A stretch of DNA of 17,569 bases from an uncultured Clostridium sp. (GTDB lineage Bacteria > Bacillota > Clostridia > Lachnospirales > Lachnospiraceae): assembly GCA_958442925.1 (NCBI GenBank), contig CAUCIO010000030.1:1-17569 (forward strand), in the 5' to 3' direction. Made by a program: the position numbers and the translations under genes. Of this stretch, positions 1 to 5,427 are shown one piece after another. The notes under the pieces are model-generated. The model did no database searches and was not told the DNA's origin. It saw only the letters and a program-made list of their open reading frames with translations. Position 1 is the first letter of the stretch, and each line of letters opens with the position of its first letter.

Positions 1-1
1 T

Positions 2-124
2 GAATTTATGAAGGAGCTTGCAAGGCATCCAGGTATAGAGGCCAGGCGGATTCCCAGAACAGAGGACGCATTTGCAGTGTCAGGGGAGGTTATTGCTTTC
101 TTTGGAGGATTTCTGAAATATTAA
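2..124 (+). CDS. C-terminal end of an unidentified protein (5' truncated)
   Basis: An open frame enters from the left edge and ends in TAA at 122-124, giving 40 residues that end in FFGGFLKY. The segment contains RRIPRTEDAFAVSGEVIAFF. The pattern of a short basic strand, then F-x-VSG-x3-x-F-x3-FL at the extreme C terminus, is reminiscent of the last residues of some glutamate racemases, but this is too short to assign. No start, catalytic residue or domain is visible in the window. The downstream gene begins about 100 bp later, and a TATAAT-like box (144-149) lies between them, so the two may be separate transcripts. I am fairly sure it is a real coding tail because the frame is open to the edge and codon use matches its neighbours. 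I am not sure of its function. Confidence 0.5.
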   Translation, partial: EFMKELARHPGIEARRIPRTEDAFAVSGEVIAFFGGFLKY

Positions 125-149
125 AGAGGGGCAGGCAGAGCAAATATAA
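121..149 (+). promoter_or_regulatory. weak candidate sigma-A promoter
   Basis: A TATAAT box at 144-149 is preceded, with 17 bp between, by TTAAAG (121-126), a poor match to TTGACA. It would give a transcript starting near 156, upstream of the 83-aa gene at 223. A CCTCC-GGC-GGAGG hairpin (176-188) would lie in the leader. The assignment rests mainly on the perfect -10 box. Confidence 0.3.
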
Positions 150-222
150 TATATCACAGTATTAGAGTTATGAAACCTCCGGCGGAGGAATTTCAGGCTG
201 CCCTTCAGACAGGAGAAGACAG

Positions 223-474
223 GTGAATAAGTACGAAAAAGCGGAAGAAAAAAAGAAACGGGAAGCAGAAGAAAAACGGCGCTATCTGGAGGGAATCAAA
301 CGATTTCAAAAAGTGGGCGTTACAGTGTTGGTGGATGGGAAGGAACCGGGGCCCAGAGATCTTGAAAAAATAGTGGAGATTCGGGAAGACGGAGCTTTTT
401 ATATGGGTGATTACATTGCAGATGAATCAGGAAAGCTGGTAGAAATCCGGTTTGACAAGGTTTATCACCGATAG
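223..474 (+). CDS. small conserved-looking hypothetical protein, 83 aa
   Basis: The proposed start is GTG at 223, 6 bp after an AGGAGA ribosome binding site (211-216); the frame closes at TAG 472-474. The first 30 residues are almost entirely Lys/Glu/Arg with scattered Ala and Tyr, an amphipathic charged helix or short coiled coil. Residues 31-83 alternate hydrophobic and charged residues (VGVTVLVDG, VEIREDGAFYMGDYI, KLVEIRFDKVYHR), which reads as a small beta-rich domain. There is no signal peptide or membrane segment, so it is probably cytosolic. I do not recognise a family. An 18-codon open frame (170-226) ends in TGA overlapping this GTG, so translation could be coupled, but that leader has no clear ribosome binding site. 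The next gene is 463 bp away, so it probably ends its transcript. Confidence 0.6.
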   Translation: MNKYEKAEEKKKREAEEKRRYLEGIKRFQKVGVTVLVDGKEPGPRDLEKIVEIREDGAFYMGDYIADESGKLVEIRFDKVYHR

Positions 475-600
475 AACAGAAAGGGGGCGTATCATATGGC
501 AACGGGAGGATAAAGGAATCTGAGAAATAGAAAAAAAGGAAAAGGAGAAAACGGGCGGAAGGCGATGCAGGGAAACGTACAGAGGATGCTGTTATGCCTG

Positions 601-655
601 AACACAGCGGTCAAAAAGCCGAAGCGTTGTGTTCCGCCTGGTTCTCCCAGGTTTT
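601..655 (+). terminator. two short hairpins with TTTT, possible terminator for the 83-aa gene
   Basis: AACACAGCG (601-609) can pair with CGTTGTGTT (624-632) with one G-U pair. CCTGG (637-641) pairs with CCAGG (647-651) over a 5-nt loop and is followed by TTTT (652-655). The T tract is short, so termination would be weak. The surrounding stretch 475-700 contains no open frame with a ribosome binding site and no other signal that I can see. Confidence 0.3.
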
Positions 656-709
656 CTGAAAAATCGAATAGAAATGTAAGAAAAATTTCAAATCTATTTA
701 CCCGGAATA

Positions 710-718
710 TGGTATAAT
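710..718 (+). promoter_or_regulatory. extended -10 promoter for the SH3/GH18 gene
   Basis: TGGTATAAT (710-718) is a perfect extended -10 element (TG-N-TATAAT). No good -35 box is present at 16-18 bp; the AT-rich stretch 681-700 may take its place. Transcription would begin near 725, inside the 5' arm of the large hairpin at 720-781, giving a leader of about 210 nt before the ATG at 938. Confidence 0.6.
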
Positions 719-719
719 G

Positions 720-781
720 TACCACATCAGCAGGAAAACAAGCGTCTGCGGAGCAGACATTTGTTTTCTCCTGATGTGGTA
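720..781 (+). repeat. 62-bp composite inverted repeat at the promoter start site
   Basis: The outer arms ACCACATCAG (721-730) and CTGATGTGGT (771-780) are perfect complements, extended by AAAACAA/TTGTTTT further in. The loop holds a complete inner palindrome, GTCTGCGGAGCAGAC (744-758). The whole folds as one long hairpin with small internal mismatches. It has no T tract, so it is not a typical terminator. It sits just after the -10 box and so would form the 5' end of the transcript. The same 15-bp palindrome recurs at 861-875. Confidence 0.75.
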
Positions 782-797
782 ACGACAAAATGCTTTA

Positions 798-899
798 ACT
801 GCCGAAGGCAGTGCTAGATGTGCGAAGCACAGCTGCATTTTGGAGTTTCATGAGCAAACAGTCTGCGGAGCAGACAAGGAGCACAAGGTGCGAGTTTGC
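798..899 (+). repeat. cluster of short hairpins with three-base purine loops
   Basis: In order: ACTGCC-GAA-GGCAGT (798-812), TGTGC-GAA-GCACA (819-831), GTCTGC-GGA-GCAGAC (861-875) and GCAC-AAG-GTGC (881-891). The last two are enclosed by GCAAAC (854-859) and GTTTGC (894-899), which are complementary, so 854-899 can fold as a three-way junction. An overlapping open frame (811-1086) is better explained as translation through the repeats: it has no ribosome binding site and runs into the GH18 gene in another frame. The cluster resembles dispersed palindromic repeats found between genes in Lachnospiraceae, by my recollection only. Confidence 0.65.
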
Positions 900-937
900 G
901 AGTGTCGGTTGTCAGATAATTTTTCCGGAGGATAGAT

Positions 938-2620
938 ATGAAGAGCAGAAAACATCCTATTTTAAAAGCACTGGGTGTGGTGTTTTTTCTGGCTGTAATT
1001 GCAGGATGCGGTTTTCTTTACTGGAAATTTGGACCGTCCAGGGAGCGTGCCGATTTAAAAAGCGTTTACAGGGCAGAAGAAAATGAGACGGTTTTATATT
1101 TGAATTACGAAAAACAGGACGCAGCAGGTATTTATGAAAATGGCCAGACATATCTGCCTATAGACTGGGTGAGCGAGCACGTTAACAGCCGGTTCTACTG
1201 GGATGAAGAGGAGAAAATGCTGGTTTACGCGCTTCCAGAAGAGATCCTCTATGCTGACAGCAGTGCTGTGGGAAGCGGCGGCCAGCCGCTGATTTTAGAG
1301 AAAGAAGATGGCGTTTACCTGTCTATGGGACTGGTGTTAAACTATACCAAAATCAGAATCCAGGCTTTTGACAGGACAGATGCAAAGAGAGTATTTATTG
1401 AGGATACCTTTGAAAATATTCCGGTAGCCGATGTGCGGGGGACTGTGCAGGTCAGAACAAAAAAGGATGTGAAAAGTCCGATTTTGACAGAATGCAGAAG
1501 GGGAGATGAAGTTACAGTTCTGGAAACAGACGAAAAATGGGTGAAGATAGCTTCTCCGGACGGCCATGTAGGCTATGTAAAGAACAGAAAGCTGAAAAAT
1601 CTTCGTTCAGAGACAATAGAGAGTAATTTTAAAGAGCCGGTATACAAAAATATCTCCCTGGATGAAAAAATTCTCCTGGTGTTCCACCAGGTGACGATCC
1701 CGGAGGCCAATGGGAAGATGGAGGAGCTTTTAGAACCGTCGAAAGGAGTCAATGTGATTGTACCCACCTGGTTTACACTCAGCAGCAATGACGGAAACTA
1801 CGAATCCCTGGCCAGCAAAAGCTATGTGGATAAGGCTCATGAAAAGGGGCTTCAGGTCTGGGCCATGCTGGATAATTTCAGCAAAGAGTGCAGCAGAAAC
1901 GTTCAGTCAGAGATTCTGCTGTCTAAGACTGCCACCAGACAGAAGCTGATTGCAGATATGATGAAGGAGGCAGAAAATTATGGATTTGACGGCTTTAATC
2001 TTGACTTTGAAAGCCTGAAGCCTGAAGCGATGCCTCATTATGTCCAGTTTATCAGGGAAATGTCCATTGCCTGCCGGGAGCGCGGCCTCATCCTTTCTAT
2101 AGATAATTACGTGCCTTCGGAGTACACTGCTGACTATAACAGGAAAGAGCAGGGGATTGTGGCAGACTATGTGATTATCATGGGCTACGACGAGCATTAT
2201 GCCGGAGGAGAGAAGGGTTCCACAGCCTCCATCGACTTCGTGGAAAAGGGAATTACAGATACGCTTTTAGAGGTTCCGAAAGAGAAAGTGATTAACGCAG
2301 TTCCCTTCTATACCAGACTCTGGACAGAGGAGGACGGGAAGACGACCTCATCGGCTCTCGGTATTTATAAAGCAAAAGAGTGGGTGGAGGAAGAGGATGT
2401 GGAGCTTTCATGGCAGGAAGATCTGGGGCAATATTATGGAGAACACAGTGAATCCGGTAAAGCCACAGAGTATCTCTGGATGGAAGAGGAAAAATCCCTG
2501 GGTCTTAAGATGGATTTAATCAGAAAATACGATCTGGCCGGGACTGCAGGCTGGAAGCTGGGGCTGGAAAGTCCTGAAATTTGGGATGTGATCCAGTGGG
2601 ACAGCAGTGAAGCACAATAG
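938..2620 (+). CDS. membrane-anchored SH3-domain / glycoside hydrolase family 18 protein
   Basis: A 560-aa wall-associated glycosidase, related to the GH18 enzymes (YaaH/SleL type) that cut peptidoglycan, typically in spore cortex or septa. Residues 1-27 form a basic N terminus plus a hydrophobic segment (LGVVFFLAVIAGCGFLYW), a signal anchor; the Cys after AG could mark a lipoprotein, but there is no strong lipobox. Residues about 50-105 resemble a copper-amine-oxidase N-terminal-like (stalk) domain. Residues about 170-222 are a bacterial SH3 domain (VQVRTKKD...WVKIAS...GHVGYV). The GH18 barrel starts near residue 243 and carries the diagnostic DGFNLDFE at 351-358, with E358 as the expected acid and D356 its partner; MGYDEHY follows. 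ATG 938 is preceded by GGAGG (927-931). The leader is long and structured. A CwlD amidase follows about 195 bp downstream, suggesting a wall or spore remodelling role. The family call is secure; the substrate is inferred. Confidence 0.88.
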   Translation: MKSRKHPILKALGVVFFLAVIAGCGFLYWKFGPSRERADLKSVYRAEENETVLYLNYEKQDAAGIYENGQTYLPIDWVSEHVNSRFYWDEEEKMLVYALPEEILYADSSAVGSGGQPLILEKEDGVYLSMGLVLNYTKIRIQAFDRTDAKRVFIEDTFENIPVADVRGTVQVRTKKDVKSPILTECRRGDEVTVLETDEKWVKIASPDGHVGYVKNRKLKNLRSETIESNFKEPVYKNISLDEKILLVFHQVTIPEANGKMEELLEPSKGVNVIVPTWFTLSSNDGNYESLASKSYVDKAHEKGLQVWAMLDNFSKECSRNVQSEILLSKTATRQKLIADMMKEAENYGFDGFNLDFESLKPEAMPHYVQFIREMSIACRERGLILSIDNYVPSEYTADYNRKEQGIVADYVIIMGYDEHYAGGEKGSTASIDFVEKGITDTLLEVPKEKVINAVPFYTRLWTEEDGKTTSSALGIYKAKEWVEEEDVELSWQEDLGQYYGEHSESGKATEYLWMEEEKSLGLKMDLIRKYDLAGTAGWKLGLESPEIWDVIQWDSSEAQ

Positions 2621-2653
2621 AAGAAACGGATCAGGGGCAGCGGCGCGTGCCGG

Positions 2654-2710
2654 AAAAAAGAGAGCTTTTCTATTCCAGACGAAGGAGCAGAAGAGCTTTC
2701 TTTTGTTTTT
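2654..2710 (+). terminator. possible intrinsic terminator after the GH18 gene
   Basis: AAAAAAGAGAGCTTTTC (2654-2670) can pair with GAAGAGCTTTCTTTT (2690-2704), allowing G-U pairs, over a 19-nt loop, and is followed by the T-rich CTTTTGTTTTT (2700-2710). The stem is AT-rich and imperfect, so read-through into the amidase gene is likely. Confidence 0.35.
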
Positions 2711-2814
2711 CTGCCTGTGAGAAGCCTTACACACCGGGTCAGGAAGATGACAGACATGGGACAGGGCGAAAGCAGAATATACTGAAACGGAAGGAAGAGC
2801 AGCCAGGTGGAGAG

Positions 2815-3528
2815 ATGAGAGCAGCCCATTTTATAAAGCGGCATATAACAGGAGCGTTTTGTGCGGCGCTTCTGACAGTATGTTTGTTTTCTGCATTTCG
2901 GTATACGGGACTTTCGGCAGCAGGAAGAAGTGTTCATGTGGGGATAAAACGGCCGGTGGTGGTGATTGACGCGGGACATGGGGGCAATGATCCGGGCAAA
3001 GTAGGAGTGGATCAGAGCCTGGAAAAGGACATTAACCTGGAAATTGCAAAAAAACTGGCCCATTATCTGGAGCAGGCAGACGTACAGATAATTCTCACGA
3101 GAGAGGAGGATAGGGGACTTTACAGCGAGACAGATACCAGGAAGAAGTCAGCTGACATGAAGGCCAGATGCAGTCTCATTGATGAAGCACAGCCGGATCT
3201 GGTAGTGAGCATTCACCAGAACAGCTATCATCAGGAGCAGGTATCAGGAGGACAGGTTTTTTATTACACTGGCTCTGTAAAAGGGAAACGTCTGGCAGAA
3301 ATCATACAGAAGAGGTTCGACTACGTTTTGGGGGAGAGGAATACCAGAAAGGCTAAGGCCAACAGCAGCTATTATCTGCTGCTTCATGTAAAATGCCCGA
3401 TTGTGATTGCAGAGTGCGGATTTCTCTCTAACTGGCAGGAGGCGGCGAGGCTTAATTCACCGGAGTATCAGGATAGGCTGGCCTGGACCATTCACATGGG
3501 AGTGATGGAATACTTAAATACCAGATGA
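2815..3528 (+). CDS. cwlD: N-acetylmuramoyl-L-alanine amidase, CwlD type
   Basis: A zinc amidase of the Amidase_3 family, 237 aa from this start, the same size as Bacillus CwlD. In Bacillus, CwlD removes the peptide from muramic acid as the first step of muramic-delta-lactam formation in spore cortex. Residues about 7-35 are a basic N terminus and hydrophobic stretch (signal anchor facing the intermembrane or outer space). The catalytic set is complete: H55 in VVVIDAGHGG, E70 in LEKD, H134 in SIHQN and E200 in IAECGFLSN. RKAK and YYLL...VKCPIVIAECGFLSN match the CwlD pattern. The frame stays open back to GTG 2647, but I chose ATG 2815: it has AGGTGGAGAG just upstream, it places the signal anchor at the N terminus, and the extra 56 residues look non-coding. 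It lies downstream of another wall hydrolase. CwlD rather than a general autolysin is a strong inference from length and sequence. Confidence 0.82.
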   Translation: MRAAHFIKRHITGAFCAALLTVCLFSAFRYTGLSAAGRSVHVGIKRPVVVIDAGHGGNDPGKVGVDQSLEKDINLEIAKKLAHYLEQADVQIILTREEDRGLYSETDTRKKSADMKARCSLIDEAQPDLVVSIHQNSYHQEQVSGGQVFYYTGSVKGKRLAEIIQKRFDYVLGERNTRKAKANSSYYLLLHVKCPIVIAECGFLSNWQEAARLNSPEYQDRLAWTIHMGVMEYLNTR

Positions 3529-3557
3529 GCGCCTGAATCTGCTGAGGGAGGCCAGTC

Positions 3558-3586
3558 TTGCACCTGCCCTGTTCCTGTGCTATGAT
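3558..3586 (+). promoter_or_regulatory. sigma-A promoter of the sua5 cluster
   Basis: TTGCAC (3558-3563), a 17-bp spacer, then TATGAT (3581-3586), with an extended -10 TG at 3578-3579. This is the best promoter match in the left half. Transcription would start near 3593, giving a 95-nt leader to the preferred sua5 start at 3688. Confidence 0.7.
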
Positions 3587-3687
3587 AGCGTCAGTATACA
3601 GGAAATACCATGGACAGCAGCAGAACAGAAGGCAGCGCAGCTGTAAGAGTCAGTGCGGAGCCAGCCTGGGAAAAGGAGAAAACGAAC

Positions 3688-4818
3688 ATGGATCAGATAA
3701 AGACTAAGGTTGTAAAAATCAATGAAGCGTATAGGAATATGCGGGAGAAGGAGCTGAGCTTCTCTCTGGAAGACAGAAACAGGCCGGCAAAGCTGACTGA
3801 CGGGGACAGGGCGGTTCTCAGGGAAGCGGCAGACGTTCTTCGCAGAGGCGGCTTGGCGGCCTTTCCTACAGAGACTGTGTATGGCCTGGGAGCGAACGCG
3901 CTGGATGAAAAGGCAGCCAAGAAGATTTATGAGGCGAAGGGACGTCCCTCTGACAATCCGTTGATTGCCCATATTGCTGATTTAGACGGGCTGAAGCCCC
4001 TGGTATCTGAGATTCCGGAGGCAGGCAGGAAGCTGGCAGAGGCCTTCTGGCCGGGACCTTTGACATTAGTGTTTCCTAAGAGCGAAATTGTGCCCCGCGG
4101 CACGACAGGAGGCCTTGAGACAGTGGCTGTGCGTATGCCCAGTGATCCGGTGGCAAGGGAGCTGATCCGCCTTGCAGGCGTACCCATTGCCGCCCCCAGC
4201 GCCAACACATCTGGCCGTCCCAGTCCTACCAGGGCAGAGCATGTGCTGCAGGATATGGACGGAAAAATTGATATGATTGTGGACGGCGGTCCGGTGGGAA
4301 TCGGAGTGGAGTCTACGATTGTAGATGTAACAGAGGATATTCCCACACTTCTGAGGCCAGGCGCGATTACTATGGAAATGCTTCGCAGCGTTGTAGGCCA
4401 GGCAGCAGTGGATCCGGCAATTACAGGCCCCATGCGGGCAGACGTAAAACCGAAGGCCCCAGGTATGAAATACCGCCATTATGCGCCTAAAGCGTCCCTT
4501 ACTCTGGTGGAGGGAGACACAGAGGCAGTGACGGCCCGTATTAACGAACTGGCAGCTCAAAAGATGGAGGAGGGACTCAGGGTAGGCATTATCTGCACAG
4601 AGGAGACGAAAGCCCTCTACCCGGCCGGAATGGTAAAGAGTATTGGTTTTCGGGCAGATGAGGCGACAGTAGCGCACAATCTTTACGGAGTACTCAGAGA
4701 ATTCGACGATCTGGGAGCGGACGTGATTTTTTCGGAGAGCTTTCCTGCCGACGATCTGGGACAGGCGATTATGAACCGGCTGAATAAGGCGGCAGGTTAT
4801 CAGATGATTCAGGCGTAG
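3688..4818 (+). CDS. sua5: L-threonylcarbamoyladenylate synthase (Sua5/YwlC type)
   Basis: Makes threonylcarbamoyl-AMP from threonine, bicarbonate and ATP, the first step of the t6A37 modification of ANN-decoding tRNAs; cytosolic. The protein is 376 aa, the long Sua5 form rather than the short TsaC/YrdC form. The YrdC domain (about residues 45-245) shows FPTETVYGLGANA, KGRPSDNPLIAHI, WPGPLTLVF, VAVRMPSDP and APSANTSGRPSPT. The PGMKYRHYAPKA linker starts at P258 and is followed by the C-terminal Sua5 domain, ending GQAIMNRLNKAAGYQMI. ATG 3688 is chosen because AAGGAGAA (3673-3680) precedes it at the right distance; an in-frame ATG at 3610 would add 26 residues but has only a weak ribosome binding site and lies about 17 nt from the predicted transcript start. 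It opens a cluster of nucleic-acid maintenance genes with short gaps. Confidence 0.93.
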   Translation: MDQIKTKVVKINEAYRNMREKELSFSLEDRNRPAKLTDGDRAVLREAADVLRRGGLAAFPTETVYGLGANALDEKAAKKIYEAKGRPSDNPLIAHIADLDGLKPLVSEIPEAGRKLAEAFWPGPLTLVFPKSEIVPRGTTGGLETVAVRMPSDPVARELIRLAGVPIAAPSANTSGRPSPTRAEHVLQDMDGKIDMIVDGGPVGIGVESTIVDVTEDIPTLLRPGAITMEMLRSVVGQAAVDPAITGPMRADVKPKAPGMKYRHYAPKASLTLVEGDTEAVTARINELAAQKMEEGLRVGIICTEETKALYPAGMVKSIGFRADEATVAHNLYGVLREFDDLGADVIFSESFPADDLGQAIMNRLNKAAGYQMIQA

Positions 4819-4860
4819 CAAAGGGAGCAGGAAGAGACAGAACAGGAGGAGGAGTGATCC

Positions 4861-5427
4861 ATGAACGGGGCAGAAAAAGCAGAAGAGACAGTAAGTACAG
4901 AGAAGACAGCTAAAATCAGAGGCAGGGTCTGCAAGTCAGAAAAACGGGCAGATTATATTACCTGGGACGAGTATTTTATGGGAGTGGCCAAGCTGGCGGC
5001 CATGCGGTCCAAGGATCCCAGCACTCAGGTAGGGGCCTGTATTGTCAGCAGCGACAACAAGATCCTTTCCATGGGGTATAACGGCTTTCCTATCGGCTGT
5101 TCTGACGACGAATTTCCGTGGGGAAAAGAGCACGAGACAGACGATCCCTATAATGCCAAGTATCTCTACACAACCCACAGCGAGCTGAACGCTATTTTAA
5201 ACTACAGGGGAGGAAGCCTGGAGGGCAGCAAGCTTTACGTTACCCTGTTTCCCTGCAATGAGTGCGCTAAGGCCATTATCCAGGCAGGCATCCGCACGCT
5301 GGTCTATGACAGTGATAAATATGGGAATACGCCTTCTGTCCGGGCATCTAAGAGAATGCTTGACGCAGCAGGAGTGAGATATTACAAGTACAATCCAACG
5401 GGAAGAAAGATAGAGGTATTTCTGTAA
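4861..5427 (+). CDS. deoxycytidylate (dCMP) deaminase, ComEB family
   Basis: Zinc-dependent deaminase that converts dCMP to dUMP, feeding thymidylate synthesis; 188 aa. The zinc site is clear: H106 and catalytic E108 in THSELNAI, then C132 and C135 in PCNECAKAII. Upstream, STQVGACIV and GYNGFPIGCSDDEFPW match the substrate-binding part of dCMP deaminases rather than tRNA or riboflavin deaminases. The first about 33 residues are a charged extension not needed for the fold. ATG 4861 follows a GGAGGAGGAG run. The stop codon directly abuts the ATG of the next gene with no gap, so it is translated in one operon with sua5 (42 bp upstream) and the DUF4080 gene. ComEB is the competence-locus name for the family; nothing here suggests a DNA uptake operon. 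Confidence 0.93.
   Translation: MNGAEKAEETVSTEKTAKIRGRVCKSEKRADYITWDEYFMGVAKLAAMRSKDPSTQVGACIVSSDNKILSMGYNGFPIGCSDDEFPWGKEHETDDPYNAKYLYTTHSELNAILNYRGGSLEGSKLYVTLFPCNECAKAIIQAGIRTLVYDSDKYGNTPSVRASKRMLDAAGVRYYKYNPTGRKIEVFL

Noticed and set aside
811..1086. 91-codon open frame overlapping the GH18 gene start
   Set aside because: It has no ribosome binding site, translates the palindromic repeats, and runs out of frame into a much better supported gene.
2647..2814. 56-codon N-terminal extension of the amidase from GTG 2647
   Set aside because: It has no ribosome binding site at 2647, an odd residue mix (RRRSRRAFFCF), and overlaps a terminator-like hairpin. ATG 2815 has a site and puts the signal anchor first.
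2755..2814. Possible sporulation sigma promoter ahead of cwlD (AATATACT)
   Set aside because: The match to sigma-E or sigma-G boxes is poor and no paired -35 is visible.
4066..4821. 251-codon minus-strand open frame opposite sua5
   Set aside because: It is a shadow of the strongly conserved Sua5 coding strand; rich in Cys/His/Arg, with no domain and no ribosome binding site.
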